In this document: in pieces, positions 1 through 46,417 of the stretch
Position numbering within the stretch: the stretch's first letter is position 1
Layout of the letters: each line of letters starts with the position of its first letter
Assembly: GCF_963259705.1 (NCBI RefSeq)
Contig: NC_081844.1
Coordinates: 35,839,341 to 35,903,340, forward strand
DNA length: 64,000 bases
Reading direction: 5' to 3'
Source: Myotis daubentonii
Taxonomy: Eukaryota; Chordata; Mammalia; Chiroptera; Vespertilionidae
The notes under the pieces: model-generated
Database searches by the model: none
The model's input: only the letters and a program-made list of their open reading frames with translations
Told to the model about the DNA's origin: nothing
Translations under genes and position numbers: made by a program

Positions 1-232
1 ATTTACCTACCTCAGTGATTCACTCTTCTTCTTCTTCTTTTTTTTTTTGATTCACTCTTCTTTATCTGTAAGTGAAAGAACAATATCTATCCCCAGATGG
101 TTGATGTGAGGATTAAATGAGATAACATACATAAAATGTGTTATCTCAACTACATTATAAATATAAATACAGTTATAAAAAGTGGAAAATCCCTCCTACT
201 CCCCACATCTTCCAAAGATGTATGGTATAGTC

Positions 233-467
233 CAGTGATGGCGAACCCTTTGAGCTTGGCGTGTCAGCATTTTGAAAAACCCTAACTTAACTCTGGTGCC
301 GTGTCACATATAGAAATTTTTTGATATTTGCAACCATAGTAAAACAAAGACTTATATTTTTGATATTTATTTTATATATTTAAATGCCATTTAACAAAGA
401 AAAATTAACCAAAAAGATGAGTTTGCGTGTCACCTCTGACATGCGTGTCATAGGTTCGCCATCACTG
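233..467. mobile_element. Non-autonomous hAT transposon, intact ends
   Basis: The 235-bp element has 15-bp perfect terminal inverted repeats (CAGTGATGGCGAACC and its complement). It is flanked by a perfect 8-bp target duplication GTATAGTC at 225-232 and 468-475. The interior is AT-rich and noncoding. The 8-bp duplication and CAGTG ends are diagnostic of hAT. Confidence 0.9.
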
Positions 468-490
468 GTATAGTCTGTAGACATCCTATA

Positions 491-840
491 TGAACACATT
501 GTATGCGGGAAACGTATTTATACGTTTTACGTTGACTGGTAGTAGAGCGCGGGACACGTATTTTATAGACGCGGGATACGTTTTTTATAGACTAGCAGTA
601 GAATGTGGGTAACGTATAAATACGTAAACTAAAGTTATCGTAATTTTACTGAACGTTGCCATTTGCGCAAAAAATTAGCAAAGATGGCCCACGCCACCTG
701 TTAGCGCGCGATAAAAACTACCTGCAAACAATGTGTGAAAAAGGTATATTGCAGTTGTCTGTAATTACGTTGATTCAGATGTCATCAGTCTCATTGGAGA
801 ATGTCATTAGTTCTTTGCTAACCCAATGGTTTTGTGTTAA
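491..840. mobile_element. piggyBac-like non-autonomous element
   Basis: The left end is TGAACACATTGTATGCGGG, a TTAA-site end with one change. The right end is GTGTTAA at 834-840, so both ends read (TTAA)CACA inward. Four 20-bp subterminal repeats of the form GCGGGAnACGTnTTTATA start at 505, 549, 571 and 605. CpG is dense to about 770, unlike the flanks. This resembles the GCGGGAAACG repeats of the bat piggyBat end. The right boundary is less sure than the left. Confidence 0.6.
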
Positions 841-2711
841 AGTTCTGTTGTCTGCTTTAAAATCACCTGTGGGCTTTGGCAAACTACAGGCACCTGGGGC
901 TGCCCCCCTCACCGCCCCCTTAGAGAATTCTGACTCAGTTAATGTTGGGTGGGTCTAGGTTTATGTGAAAAAATTCTTAGGTGAGTTGTGAATCTGAATT
1001 GTAATGAGCTAAAAGCTAACTGGAGAGACAATAGGATTTGAATTTGTGGGATGTTATCAAACTTACGGGAAGGGAAAACAGGTAAGAAGTGGCATAATTT
1101 TCAAACTGAGGACCTATTCTGGGAGGTGAGGCTTCTGGGTTCAGGTTCATTGTTGACTAAACAGGTTAATCAATAATCTTAGTTTACTTGTTAATACCTA
1201 TATAGAACTGAGCAGTGGAAGGAATGCTTATAACTTATTGATGAGTTCCTTTTGTGTATTTTGTGATTCGTTTGCTATTGGCATTTGTGGAACATCTTTG
1301 TATTAGAAATCTGCTCTTGAGCCCAAAGAATACCTTTTTCCTTTCCTAAACGCTCTGTAATAAGGGTAGCTTAACTCTGTGGTCGTGTGATTGCATCATA
1401 ATCTTTACTCTCAACTCAGTATGTCAGCAGTTTTTCTCACCTGATTTTAGTTCTTAATTGCTGACAATTTTCTACAGACATAACTTATTGTGCTTTGACT
1501 GATTGCATTTCATAGATGTGTGTTTTTACAATTTGAAGGCCAGACACTCCACTAGCAGAAAGATTCTGACTTGCTTTATTCCAGGGGTCTGGAACCAAAC
1601 CTGCAGCAGTATCTCTGAAGTATGCCTGGTTTTATTTTACAACTAGGTTAAGTTTACCCAGTAAATAAACTACTATGGTTGTTGTATTATGAAAAACACA
1701 TTGTTTTGATCTCTTGTAACTTGTGAATTACATAAATACAAGTCATTCTTTATCTACAGTTAACTTTCCTGGAAAGTGCCTTTTGTTGTTTTGAACAATA
1801 GAAGTCAGAGTCTTAGGAATAGTGATAACACTAGGAAATTTGTTTTAGTGCTTCCTGATTTTTGAACTAGGTACTGTGAAGCAGGCTTTTTGTCATGCTG
1901 AGTAGGAAATCAGGAAATGGTTTTCCTTTGGATTTAAAAAACATAACCAAACATTTGAAATATTGCTTTCAACAACCCTACTAAAATGGTTTCCTGTACC
2001 GAACTATCTTTACCTAATTTGAAGCGCTTGTGGGAGTGGATGTAACAGCAACAATGTGCATATAGTTCTGTAGAACCTGCATCTGGGTGGTAATGGATTT
2101 GTGCCCATTTGATGGGCCAATTTTGATTTAAATGAAAAAAATAATACTACATATGCACAGATACACAGGTAGGTCATAGGTACGCAGGCAAAGATATTTT
2201 GCTCTGAGTATATGTTTTCTTGTTTTGTTTAGTAGATGTTGATGTAAGAAACATCCAAACCTATGGAGAATTTTTATGCGTTTATTTGAGCCAAACTGAT
2301 GATAATTGCTGGGAAGTAAAATCTCAACTGATTAAAAAAAAATGCTCTGGAAAATGGCAGATTTCCAGCTTATTTTATACATTACAATCAAAGGAGGAGC
2401 CTTAAGGAAGTTTACATGAAATCCACTGGTGGTAGATTAAGGGGACAGGAGAAAGCAAAGCAGAGAAATCTCTGGGATTGCATAAAAGGCTAAATCGAGA
2501 AACACATACTTCTTTTACTTTGGTGGGTACAGGTTAGTTAATTAACATTTACAGCACATAGAGAGATGGTGTGTGGAGAATGCGATAATGATGAGGGGTT
2601 GGTTCTGTGGTCTTGTGCTCTGGTGCAGTGGTTGTGCCTTGAGGGGTCTGGAAATGAAGATTACGCTTACATTTTAAAGGCATGTTACTCTTGCATTTAA
2701 AGATATGTTAT

Positions 2712-3175
2712 GGAGGGATAAAAAAAAACTGTGGTACGTTTATACAATGGAATACTATGTAGCTGTAAAAAAGAAGGATCTATTACCCTTTGAGACAGCA
2801 TGGAGGGACCTGTAGATTATTATGCTAAGTGAAATAAGCCAGTCAGAGAAAGACAAACTATCACTTAATCTCACTTATATGTGGAATCTAATGAACAAAA
2901 TAAACTGATGAATAAAATAGAACCAGTGGCATGGAAACATGGACCAGACTGATGAATCTCAGAGGGAAGGGGGAGAGGGAGGTGGGAAGAGATTAACTAA
3001 AGAACTTACATGCATTTATGCATTATCTATGGATATAGACAGTAGGATGGTGAAGGACTGGGACCGAGTGGGAACAGGATGGAGGCTGATCAATGGGGTA
3101 AAAAGGGGACAACTATAATACTCTCAACAATAAAGATTAACATAATAATAATAAAAAAGTAAAAGAAAAAAGTAA
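2712..3175 (+). mobile_element. L1 3' end with A-rich tail
   Basis: The sequence reads through a typical LINE-1 3' region (GGAATACTATGTAGC, AAGTGAAATAAGCCAGTCAG) and ends in CAACAATAAAGATTA plus an A-rich tail. It is flanked by an imperfect AAAGATATGTTA/AAAGGTATATTG duplication. It is 5'-truncated and carries no intact ORF. Confidence 0.8.
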
Positions 3176-3604
3176 AGGTATATTGTCTTAGGTGCAAAAA
3201 GATAATAGACAGGCTCACTTAAGGTAAAGATTGACCTCTGAGAAGGAACCTACAGGCCTATGATGTGACTACCTGCCATGACACAGTTAGGAATTGTTAC
3301 GTTCAGACCATTCTTTATGGTAACGTTTGGTTTCCAAGTTTGTAAGGCTCACCAATCAGGCCTTCCCTGAGCTAGTCACGTTGTGATCACTTTTTCATCC
3401 ACATAAATGCTTTAATTATGAATATAGAGGTGGCTTTAGGTTTTGGAGTAGCATTGCCATGTGCTTTTAATTCATCATTGTCCATGGTTTCAGTGGAGCA
3501 GTAGTAATGTGGATAATCTAAAAGTAATTTATGCATGATGTACCTGTTTACTGTGTTCCTTGAGTTAGTATCATAGGCATTTTTTTCATAATGACTAAGA
3601 CATT

Positions 3605-3840
3605 GAACGTGTGGGCTTTAGAGTTAGCGTTGCTTTGATTTGAATTCAAGTTTTACTCAACGTGGATGACTTTGGACAAATTACCTAAGCTTGTGCTTTG
3701 GTTTCTTCATGTACAAAATGGGAATAATAGTAGTACCTACTTCATAGGATTGTTGTGAAGATTAACTATGTTAAGGTACATAATAGGTATAACCTGGCAC
3801 ACATTAAAAATTCAGTAAATGTTAGCTATTATAATTATTT
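3605..3840 (-). repeat. MIR SINE, antisense
   Basis: Core motifs such as TTTCTTCATGTACAAAATGG and CCTGGCACACATTAAAAATT match the complement of ancient MIR. It is diverged. Confidence 0.6.
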
Positions 3841-4922
3841 AAAATATTCAAGTCAGTTGGTTGCATTTGGGAACATCTGGAAAGTGTCTAGCTTCTCTTT
3901 TGCCCCATTTCCCTTTATATCTTTCAGATGCAATGCATAACAGCAGTCCAGATGGAAGCAGGATTCCCTTATTTCTTCCCTTCTGTTTTCCTTCGCTTGT
4001 CCATGGATTATTTTACCTTTGTTCAATTCAGTTTAGTTTAGTTTTGCTTTTGTATGAAAAAAGTTATACACCTTTGTTGAAAGGCATTCACACCTAAATA
4101 AACAGAGAGCTATCCCAAATCCATTATAGGAAATTTCAGTATCAGAGTGTTTTAGTTTTAAGAGAAGAAAAGTCAGTAGGATGGTTGCTATATCAAAAAA
4201 CTCTTCAATGTAAGGTCCTATAATAATTTGCCTTTGTGATAAGGAATGTTAGAAATGATGGCTCTGCAAAGTAGAGGAGATGATAGAGGGCGCTGGTATG
4301 TTGAGAAGATGAAGGGAGAACGTAGTATATGCAGAATTTCTGAATGGCAACTCTATCTCACTTGACTTCTCAGCTCACCACTGGGACATTTGAATTATTT
4401 GCCATTTTACCTTTCCAGGATCAAGCTTATTTTAAGCGCTTGAGTGGTTAGCAGATTAATAATTCTACTTTCCATTTATGAGCAAACATTATTTTTGATT
4501 AGAGAAAGAGTGAAGAGTAGGGCATCAGCCATGATCTAAATTATAAATTTCTAACTGTGTACAGTATTTTGAAAATTTTTTCCCCTCTTTGCTGGGAGAA
4601 GACACTACTTTAACCTTATACTCCTAGGAGATGTACCTTTGCGGCCATAGGAATATTAAGGTGTGGATGTCTGTGTTGCTCACCATTGGAAAAGATATAT
4701 CAGGAGGGAGGTCAAGGCTAGAGAGGTAAATTTGAGAATTATCCATTTAGGGGGGCTAATTGAAGCTAATTGGCAAGCTCTAGTAAGTGAAGGCAGAGAA
4801 AGAAGAGGGCAAAGCGCAACCCACGAAGGAACAACTGTATTTCAAGAGTGGTGGAACGAACCAGAGAAAGAGCTGTTGGGATGGAGAACCAAGAGAATGG
4901 GCCAGTAAAAAATATAAAATAC

Positions 4923-5041
4923 AACCCTGGCCGGGTAGCCCAGTTGTTTAGAGCATCATCCTAATATGTCAAGGTTTCGGGTTCCATCCCCGGTCAGGGC
5001 ACATACAAGAATCAATAAATGAATGCATGAATAAATGGAAC
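4923..5041 (+). mobile_element. tRNA-derived SINE, non-Ves type
   Basis: It starts CTGGCCGGGTAGCCCAG and has a B-box-like GGGTTCCATCCCC and an AATCAATAAATGAATGCATG tail. The head differs from Ves and is closer to the other chiropteran tRNA-SINE group. It is not a functional tRNA. Confidence 0.7.
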
Positions 5042-7389
5042 TGTAGTAGGCAGTTAGATAGACATAGCAGAGCAAGAATGATGTGCCAACAAATCACAAT
5101 GGGAGAATAAGTTAAGGAAATAGGTGAAACACCAGAAAGTTCAGTTTTATGGAAAAATAAAGGGAAACGCTGAGAGTTTGTAGAAAGAAGTGATCAGTGA
5201 TATAATTCATTTATTTAACAGATATTTAAAGAATACTTATAGTGTGCCAGACACTGTGCTGGGTACTGGTGATACAGTGGTGATCCAAGCAGACAAGATC
5301 CTGCCCTCAAGGATTAGGTTTTGGTAGGGAAGGTAGGTAATAAATAAATAAATGAAAAGATACTATAAAGAAAATCAATAGATCAATGCCAGAAAGTATC
5401 TTTTAGTACATATAGACCCAGGGCAAAGACCTGAGAGTGAAAATCTACCTCTGTAAATGGAAGGCAGGGAAAGTCCGGAGAAAGAGGCTGGTCACTTCAG
5501 TAATTAATAGAATTTATTAAGGGAACTTATATATGAGATATGTCTTGGGTAGCTGCAAGATGCAGTGGATCCCCACACTGCTTGGCAGGTGCCAAAGAAT
5601 TATATAGGGTACAGGGGGAATAGCACAGGTACTAGTACATAATGCTACAAGGCACAGGAATTACTTTACATGCTTGACCAGGTCAGCCTATTCCAGGAAT
5701 CAGCACATATCAGCAGGCAAGGGAAGGGTGCTGATTAATGTCAGAATGAACATCGGTTACCATCAGACAATTTCTCTGGGGGTTTGTGGAAAGCAACCTC
5801 CATTCTGGACTAGGTCCAGCTTGCAGGACAGGCGGTGGTCTCGCCATGGAACACTCTTTCCAGTGTCAGGGCCTAAGAAAGGCCACTTTAATGGGAATGC
5901 CAAGCAAGTTAAGGTCTGAAGGATGAGAGTCAAGTAGAGAAAACCTGAAGGGGATACATTCTTTTGAATCAGTGTTGAAATATTGGTTTCCATTAGAACA
6001 TTTGTTTTCATTTCCAGCTGTTTATATATAAATTGGTAGCACTAGCATTATTAGATTAAGTATAGTCAGTTTCCAAATGACTTTTGAAAAACATTTTGTT
6101 TAGACCCTGTATTTTTGAGCTTTTAATATTCAAACATATATAAAAGAGAGTATAGTATATAATAAACCCTCATGTGTCCTCATCATTTTAGTGTCAACAA
6201 CAGTTCACAACTAATCTTATTTCATCTATATCTCCAAACACTTCTCACCATCCTCATCCTGTTTATTTTAAAGCCAATTCCAGATAGTTTCCTCTATAAA
6301 TGTCTTGGTATATACTTCTATATTTTAGTGTTTTGATTTATTCCCTCTTAGAACATATAGATAACCATATATCTGGATTGTTTATTATTAGTTTCCCTTT
6401 TCACTTAAAAGAGTGTCCCTCTTTCTTTGGACCTTAAATTCTATGGTTACCTTATTTATATAAGGGAGGCCTCTTCATAGTGGACAGTAAATAAATACTT
6501 TAAAGAACCTTCAGTATTGAATATTTTTCTAATAGCATGTCACTTTTTTACTTTCTATCAGGACAGCAAGCCCTGGAGTTCACTATATCAAGAAATTATA
6601 TGCCAAAATATAATGCCATATGAGTCAGAGAAAAGAAGGATCCTAAACATATGGTAAGGAGGGAATGAATTAGCTGGACTGCCTGGATTATGCCTTCCTT
6701 TTTTCCTCTAATCCACTCTGTCTTTGTTATGATTTCTTCATAAATGCAGAAAATATTCTTTTGAAAACAAAAAGATTTTAACATTGGAATGAGAGGGATA
6801 ATGCTTTAGAAATATTAACCTCCATTCCTTTGGGATATTTGGTCAGCTGTTAATTATCCAAGTTTAGATCATCCAGATTTAACTTTTCCATGATCTATAT
6901 TTTTGTTGTTGTTGTCCTTATCTCTTGCTTTACATCCTCAAGCCTTAATATTGTCATCAACTTTTATTTTTATTTAAAGGGAGAGAAGACTGTCAAACCC
7001 TTAATAGTTATACATCTTGAACAAAGGTAGAAGCTATAAAGAGTGATTATCTGTGAAGTACTATTGTATACTGCCTTGTAGTAGTACCCTTGCTATTTGT
7101 TTGTCTTATCTCTTAGCCAAAGGAAGTTCCATGAGATCAAGGAATTCTTTACATTTTAAAATCTCCCGTAGTTATACTTAGCATGCTTTAGACATGTTAA
7201 GAGTATGGGGTATAAACACTTTCTGGAGGGAATCAGTGAATTAAATTGGGAGTATTCATTGGCATAGCATATTATGAATTCAGTTCTAGATTTGTTGAGT
7301 TTGAGGTAAAACTAAAGAGCTTTGGTAGCCTGTGATAGTAAAGTTTGGTAAGAGAACAGGATTGGGAATGTTGTTTCAAGATTTATTAG

Positions 7390-7520
7390 GCCAAAGTATC
7401 CTCACATCCTCTATCATTTATTTTCATAGCAGCACAATGTATTGTTATCTCCATACACTTATCTCCATTTTGGGAGATTAGAAAGCTGAGGCATAAGGTC
7501 TGAGCAAATCTGTCTCCAAA
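7390..7520 (+). repeat. MIR fragment
   Basis: It follows the MIR order of a tract around CTCCATTTTGGGAGATTAGAAAGCTGAGGC. It is old and diverged. Confidence 0.5.
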
Positions 7521-7940
7521 GGATAAGAAATAATGCCTCTCATTTCTAAGTATACTGTTCTTTTTAAAAGCCAAGTTACTATTTATATTTTAAGAAGGAG
7601 CACATGATGTCTATTAACAGATGATAAAAGAGAAGCAAACTGGGAAATATATTTTGTATCAGGATTATTGCATCTACGGCTGGGCAAAGCTCAGAGGAGT
7701 TCTCTTCAACTCTTCATCTCTGAATATAACAAACTGAGTTTCTTAATAGATTTTTTTTTTAAGTAGCTCTAAAGGAGACTTTCATGTTAAGAATGAACAT
7801 AGCTACTACCATGGTTGGATAAGAAGATGTTTCTCCTCAACTAAAGGCGATTTCTAAGTCTAGAATAACAAAATGTTGCAAGTATCTTGGCCTTCTGTTG
7901 AATGTAGTTGATCATTTTATTTTATTTTTATTATTATTAT

Positions 7941-8159
7941 TTTTTTAAATATATTTTATTGATTTTTTACAGAGAGGAAGGGAGAGAGATAGAGAGTTAG
8001 AAACATCGATGAGAGAGAAACATCGATCAGCTGCCTCCTGCACATCCCCTACTGGGAATGTGTCCGCAACCCAGGTACATGCCCTTGACCGGAATCGAAC
8101 CTGGGACCTTTCAGTCCGCAGGCCAACGCTCTATCCACTGAGCCAAACCGGTTCCGGCA
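7941..8159 (-). mobile_element. Ves SINE, full length, antisense to EXTL3
   Basis: The tRNA-derived head is at the right (complement of CCGGTTTGGCTCAGTGG) and the tail TTTAAATATATTTTATTG at the left. A 14-bp duplication TGATCATTTTATTT flanks it at 7909-7922 and 8160-8173. It contains the splice-site-like motifs described in the findings. Confidence 0.93.
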
Positions 8160-8177
8160 TGATCATTTTATTTATTC

Positions 8178-8234
8178 AAAAATATTTTTATTGATTTCAG
8201 AGAGGGAGGAGAAAGAGATAGAAACATCAATGAG
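8178..8234 (-). mobile_element. Truncated Ves SINE tail
   Basis: Only the 3' part (ATATTTTTATTGATTTCAG to GAAACATCAATGAG) remains, directly beside the full-length copy. Confidence 0.75.
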
Positions 8235-8403
8235 ATCATCATTTTACAGGGCTCTAATGCTGCTCTATATCCAGTTAAATAAGAAGGGTGTATGTTTGTG
8301 TGTAAAAAGATTTAAGGATTTTTCTAGAAGTATACTGAGGGCAGGCAGGGTTGTTGAACATAATCTCTTCAAGACTGACACAGTTCTCTTTTTTTTTTTG
8401 CAG

Positions 8404-42265
<33,862 letters not shown>

Positions 42266-45165
42266 GGGCCTTGCAGGTTTGGGGAGAGGATGAGCAGAGT
42301 GAGGGAGGTGGCTCCTAGACGTGGAAGGACCCCAGGCACATCCACTGGGTGGGTGGCCCAGACCCTATGCTGGGAGAGGCGGCGGGAAGAGTGGAAAGGA
42401 AATAGTTGCCTTTCTCTTGAAGCTGCCACGCTGGGCCTGGAACCCGGACAGAGGACACTGGGACTCCCTGCACAGGGCACTGACTGATAGCTTACACTGA
42501 GGACATGGGGGCTCTGGAGAGTCACTCACACAGGTCATAAGCCCAGGACAGCTGGTTTGTGGTTTTTAAATCCAGTAACAACTATTATTATTTAAAAAGA
42601 AAATGTTTCAGATTTGCCATTCAAGGCTTATTTATATATATGTGTGTGTGTATATATACATATGTATGTGTATGTATATATATCGCACACATACTCACAT
42701 GCATATACATATATATATTTGGGGGGAATTTGAAATTTCTGTCTGTCTCACAAAGTGAGGGACCCACCAAGGCTCCTGATGTTCTCTCTTTTGGTGGAGA
42801 TGGATCCTGGCCTTAGGGATCTGGCTCATCCTTAAAGATCATCTCCATTCTCCCCAGAGGATGTGCAGAAACAAAAAAAGGGCCGGCTGGCCCTCTTATG
42901 GGCCTGGGATGAGATCAGACCTGTCGGTTTGTTCCTTCTCCCTTTGCACTGCCAACGGCGCTCCGTGACTCCTGTCTCCTCTCCCTTGAGTTCCTGGGGA
43001 GGGCGGACCTGCATCTCGGGGACAGTTGAGCTTCCTTGTGCTGGATCACTGGTGTATGTAGAGTCACGATGAGGTCATGCTGTTCCAGGACTGTCCCTGC
43101 TTTTTCCTTCTCTTCCATGTTGGAACCAGAGGAAGGAGGAAGGAAGGGACCCCAAGGCAGCACTTCCAAGTAGCTCTTTTGTCCGCCCCCCTTTTATAAA
43201 TGTGTTTTGGCTTCAGGCTTTCCTGAGGGTTGTCTCCTGTGTAAGAGAACAGAACTGGCGGGCTGCCCTCCCAGGTGTGGTCTGAAGTGGTTTGCAGGTG
43301 GGCCTTCTCTCTGTGACTTGGAATAAGCAAGCATCCTTTGTGGCCCCCCACCCGGCTGGCCGGTGAGTCTTACGCAAGGCAGCTGCCTTGGGATAAATAC
43401 CTGGGTGAAATTCACCTTCCCCTCCACCGTATGTTACCTGTAGTTTTTGGATCCCTAATGCCTGGTTGTTCCAGAACACCCCGAGGTTTGGTATGTGCCA
43501 GAACAATGGGAGGATCTAACGCCCTTTCCTTGACTTCTGACTGAAATATCATAGGCATTTTCACCCACATTGTCACTTTCCTTGGGTTTAAATTTCTATT
43601 CCCTGGGCTGAGATAGAAAAAGCTCATTTTTCTTTTGTGGTGACGGCAGTAGGATAAGCAAAGAGGGTGTTAGTGGCATTTGGCAGGGATTCAGCCCATG
43701 CCTTTGGCCATTTTTCTGGACCCCACTTCCTTCCAGTGAAGTGGAGTGTAGCTGGTTTTCTGCACCTGAACAAAAGCTCAGGTCTGTCCTGGTCATGCAC
43801 ATGCCTTAAACCGGTCCGTCTTCCCCAGACCTTGACACCTGTGCTTCTATTTCTTGGGGGCACATTCTCCTGTGACCTGCCTGTACCAGTGGGTTCTCTT
43901 CAAGTATCATTTTGAAGCCAGGCTCTGTCCTGTAGATACACCCGACCGTAGGGCTAGCTTGACCTAAGTGGCCTCTCTGCGGGCAAGCAGGACCAGGGCT
44001 GCTCCCAGGGCGGGTGGTGTCCTCCAGGCCCGCAGCGGCATCTTCTCGTGGCCCTTGTGCCGAGGCGGCTGCCTAGATTGAGTTACACTGCTCAGCAACC
44101 CAGCAGAGGGTCCAGACTCCCAGCATCCTAACTTTCTAGCGTCCTTTCCTTGACTTCTGACTGTATTCTTTTTAGCAGTAGCCTTCTTCCCTCGGGAAGC
44201 CAAAGAGTGTGGTGTGTCGAGCTATGTATGTGGCTGCTATTTTTATCTTGTTTATTTCAATGTGAGGAACTAATATACGCCCTTCAGTGGGACGTGGTGG
44301 GAAACGAGCCGTCTGTGTTAGGATCCCCTCCAGAGGAGCCAGATCGTTGGGTCCCTGAAGGCTGTTGGTGGATCCAGGGGTAGCCGAACGGGCTGAGATC
44401 ATGGAGAACGTCAGCGTGTGCTGTAGGCAAGGTTGTGATGCCAGAGTTTCAAACAAGGATGCTCTATTGGGACCTGGATGGACACTGACATGAAGGACCC
44501 CACAGCAGGCTCTGGTGGACACTAAGAAAACAGCCGTGTTGTTAGACACTCCTCAGCAGCAAGCAGCAGGGCAGGCGGATCTTCTGGATTGTGGGTCAGG
44601 TGCTCCTGGAGCTTGGCTGCTGGGTTCTGCCACGTGGCTTGGGGGGGAGGGGGCGCGCTCTGTGCTTAGAAGGCCTTTGGAGCTGATCGTTACCTTGGGA
44701 AGCCCGATGTCACTTGCACCACCTGTGACTCACCTGGAACACAGAACAGCTCTGAAGAGCCACGTGGGTTTCCTTGGCCGTTGAAGGCAACACCCAGGGC
44801 CCAGGACATCCTGCTCTCCAGGTAGCGGTTTGCTCTTCTCCGCGAGGGGAATCCCGAGTGAGGGCCTCCCAAGGTGCTCGGCAGCCATTCTGCACTGGGC
44901 ACCTGGCCAGGCTCTGTCGGCTGTGGGCGCACTTCCAGCCGGGGCCTGCGCACAGGGCTGAGGGCCCATCTGTGCGGGAGGGTAACCCCTTCAGTAGTTG
45001 CCTGCCTGTGTGCTCACAAGCTCCTGGTTTGAGATGATGACACTTAGAAGGGGGAGCTCTCTGCTATCCATGCCATGTCTATCCGCCCACCCTTTCTAGT
45101 CATGAGCACAATGGTCTGACATGGGATTTTTGTAAAAAAAATAAAATACATGGAGACTAACTCAA
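42266..45165 (+). other. EXTL3: EXTL3 3' untranslated region
   Basis: No competing gene or young repeat is visible between the stop codon and the poly(A) signal at 45140. The tract is moderately GC-rich and mostly unique. An alternating TA/TG microsatellite lies at about 42628-42720. The open frames here show no family resemblance and look random. The 2.9-kb length is an inference from the poly(A) signal. Confidence 0.7.
45140..45145 (+). terminator. EXTL3 poly(A) signal
   Basis: A canonical AATAAA is followed about 30 nt later by a GU-rich stretch (GTGGTGGTCTTTTGTGG), a typical downstream element. Cleavage would fall at about 45160-45170. It is the first strong signal with such a downstream element after the stop codon. 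Confidence 0.7.
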
Positions 45166-45454
45166 TCAGCGTGGTGGTCTTTTGTGGTTTCCTCTGCAAG
45201 GACAGAGAGTGACCTGAGAGAAGGTGCCTGCTGGTTCCGGGGCGCCACCAGAGCACAGCCTGGAGCAGCATTCCTAAACCCAGGTGACACTGCACACAGG
45301 CACGGACCCAGCTGCCTGGCCTGGCCTGCTTCTGCGATGACTCAATCAGTCAGAGAGGAATCCAGGGGTCATTTAACTGGTGTGAGTGGGATGTGGGATG
45401 GCATGTGGCATATATGCCACCGTTAATTTTTCATGGTAATTTTAAAACGTGTGG

Positions 45455-45678
45455 CCCTGACCGGTTGGGCTCAGTGGATGGAGCGTCGGCCTGCGGACTG
45501 AAAGGTCCCAGGTTCGATTCCGGTCAAGGGCATGTACCTTGGTTGCGGGCACATCCCCAGTAGGGAGTGTGCAGGAGGCAGCTGATGGATGTTTCTCTCT
45601 TGTAGATGTTTCTATCTCTCTCCCTCTCCCTTCCTCTCTGTAAAAAATCAATAACATATATATAAAAAATAAATAAAT
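45455..45678 (+). mobile_element. Ves SINE, young and intact
   Basis: It has a perfect B box GGTTCGATTCC and an A-box-like GGTTGGGCTCAGTGG. The duplication AAAACGTGTGG/AAAACATGTGG flanks it. Confidence 0.93.
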
Positions 45679-46417
45679 AAAACATGTGGATGTGGCGAGT
45701 GCAGGGGAGCTTGTGTGCGTGTGTTCCAATGCACAGAGGACAGGGCTGGCCTGGAGTGGCCTGGGTTGGTCTAGAGGTCACTTTGTTGAGATTCGAGGAG
45801 TCACTGAAAGTACCTACGTCTAGTTGGTGCTTCTCAACTGTCAGAGCTCAGTCCTTTGGTGTCTGTGGCTCCGACTGCTGCTTGGCTGTGCGATCAAAGC
45901 CATCCTCGGAGAGAGCGTGAGTCGGGTGTCGCAGATGGTGGAAATCGGAAAGAAGACAGGAAACTGGGGCAAGCTGAATTGGGGGGGGGGGGGGGCACCT
46001 GTCCTAGGCTCTGTGGTTGGGAGTTTGGGTCACACTGACAATCCTAAGCGTGTGGGACCCAAAAGTCTGATACCTGCAAGTAGTGTTGACAATCGATTAG
46101 GTAGGTTCGCGCAGGTGAGGCGGGTAGATGTGTCATATAGGGTGGGAATGCCCACTTGGGTCTGGAGTTTTGACTGCCATGTTCCTAGTCTTCCAACTGT
46201 CCATCTTGTCGTAATTTGTCCTGGGACCAGAGAGCCTTGAGGAAGTTGCACAAGGCTGTAGAAATGGGCGTTTTACTGAACACGGGCCCCTGACAGTTCC
46301 TGCTTGGACTTAACCAGGTAAGCTCAAGTGGCCAATGTTAGTGGTTGATAGTATTGCCAATGAAATCGGCTCCAAAGTATTTACAAAAATGTGTTTGGGA
46401 AGGATAATATTGCAGTT

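Larger units (their letters stand above)
1..8403 (+). other. Probable EXTL3 5' UTR intron; no coding exon seen
   Basis: No coding exon is recognisable. Contents in order: a hAT MITE, a piggyBac-like MITE, an L1 3' end, a MIR, a tRNA-type SINE and Ves SINEs (each listed separately). Positions 841-2711 and 3845-4920 look unique or too old to name. Positions 5210-5320 hold an old mammalian repeat fragment. Positions 5430-5930 look like an antisense LTR remnant, and 6110-6540 like old antisense LINE sequence. Intron status is inferred from human EXTL3, whose promoter lies far upstream. Confidence 0.6.

Noticed and set aside
656..958. 100-codon frame beginning inside the piggyBac-like element
   Set aside because: It runs past the element's end into unrelated sequence and shows no transposase motif.
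45458..45530. tRNA-like sequence with A and B boxes
   Set aside because: It is the head of a Ves SINE with a tail and target duplication; it cannot fold as an intact tRNA. The same holds for the heads at 17441, 21047 and 58136.
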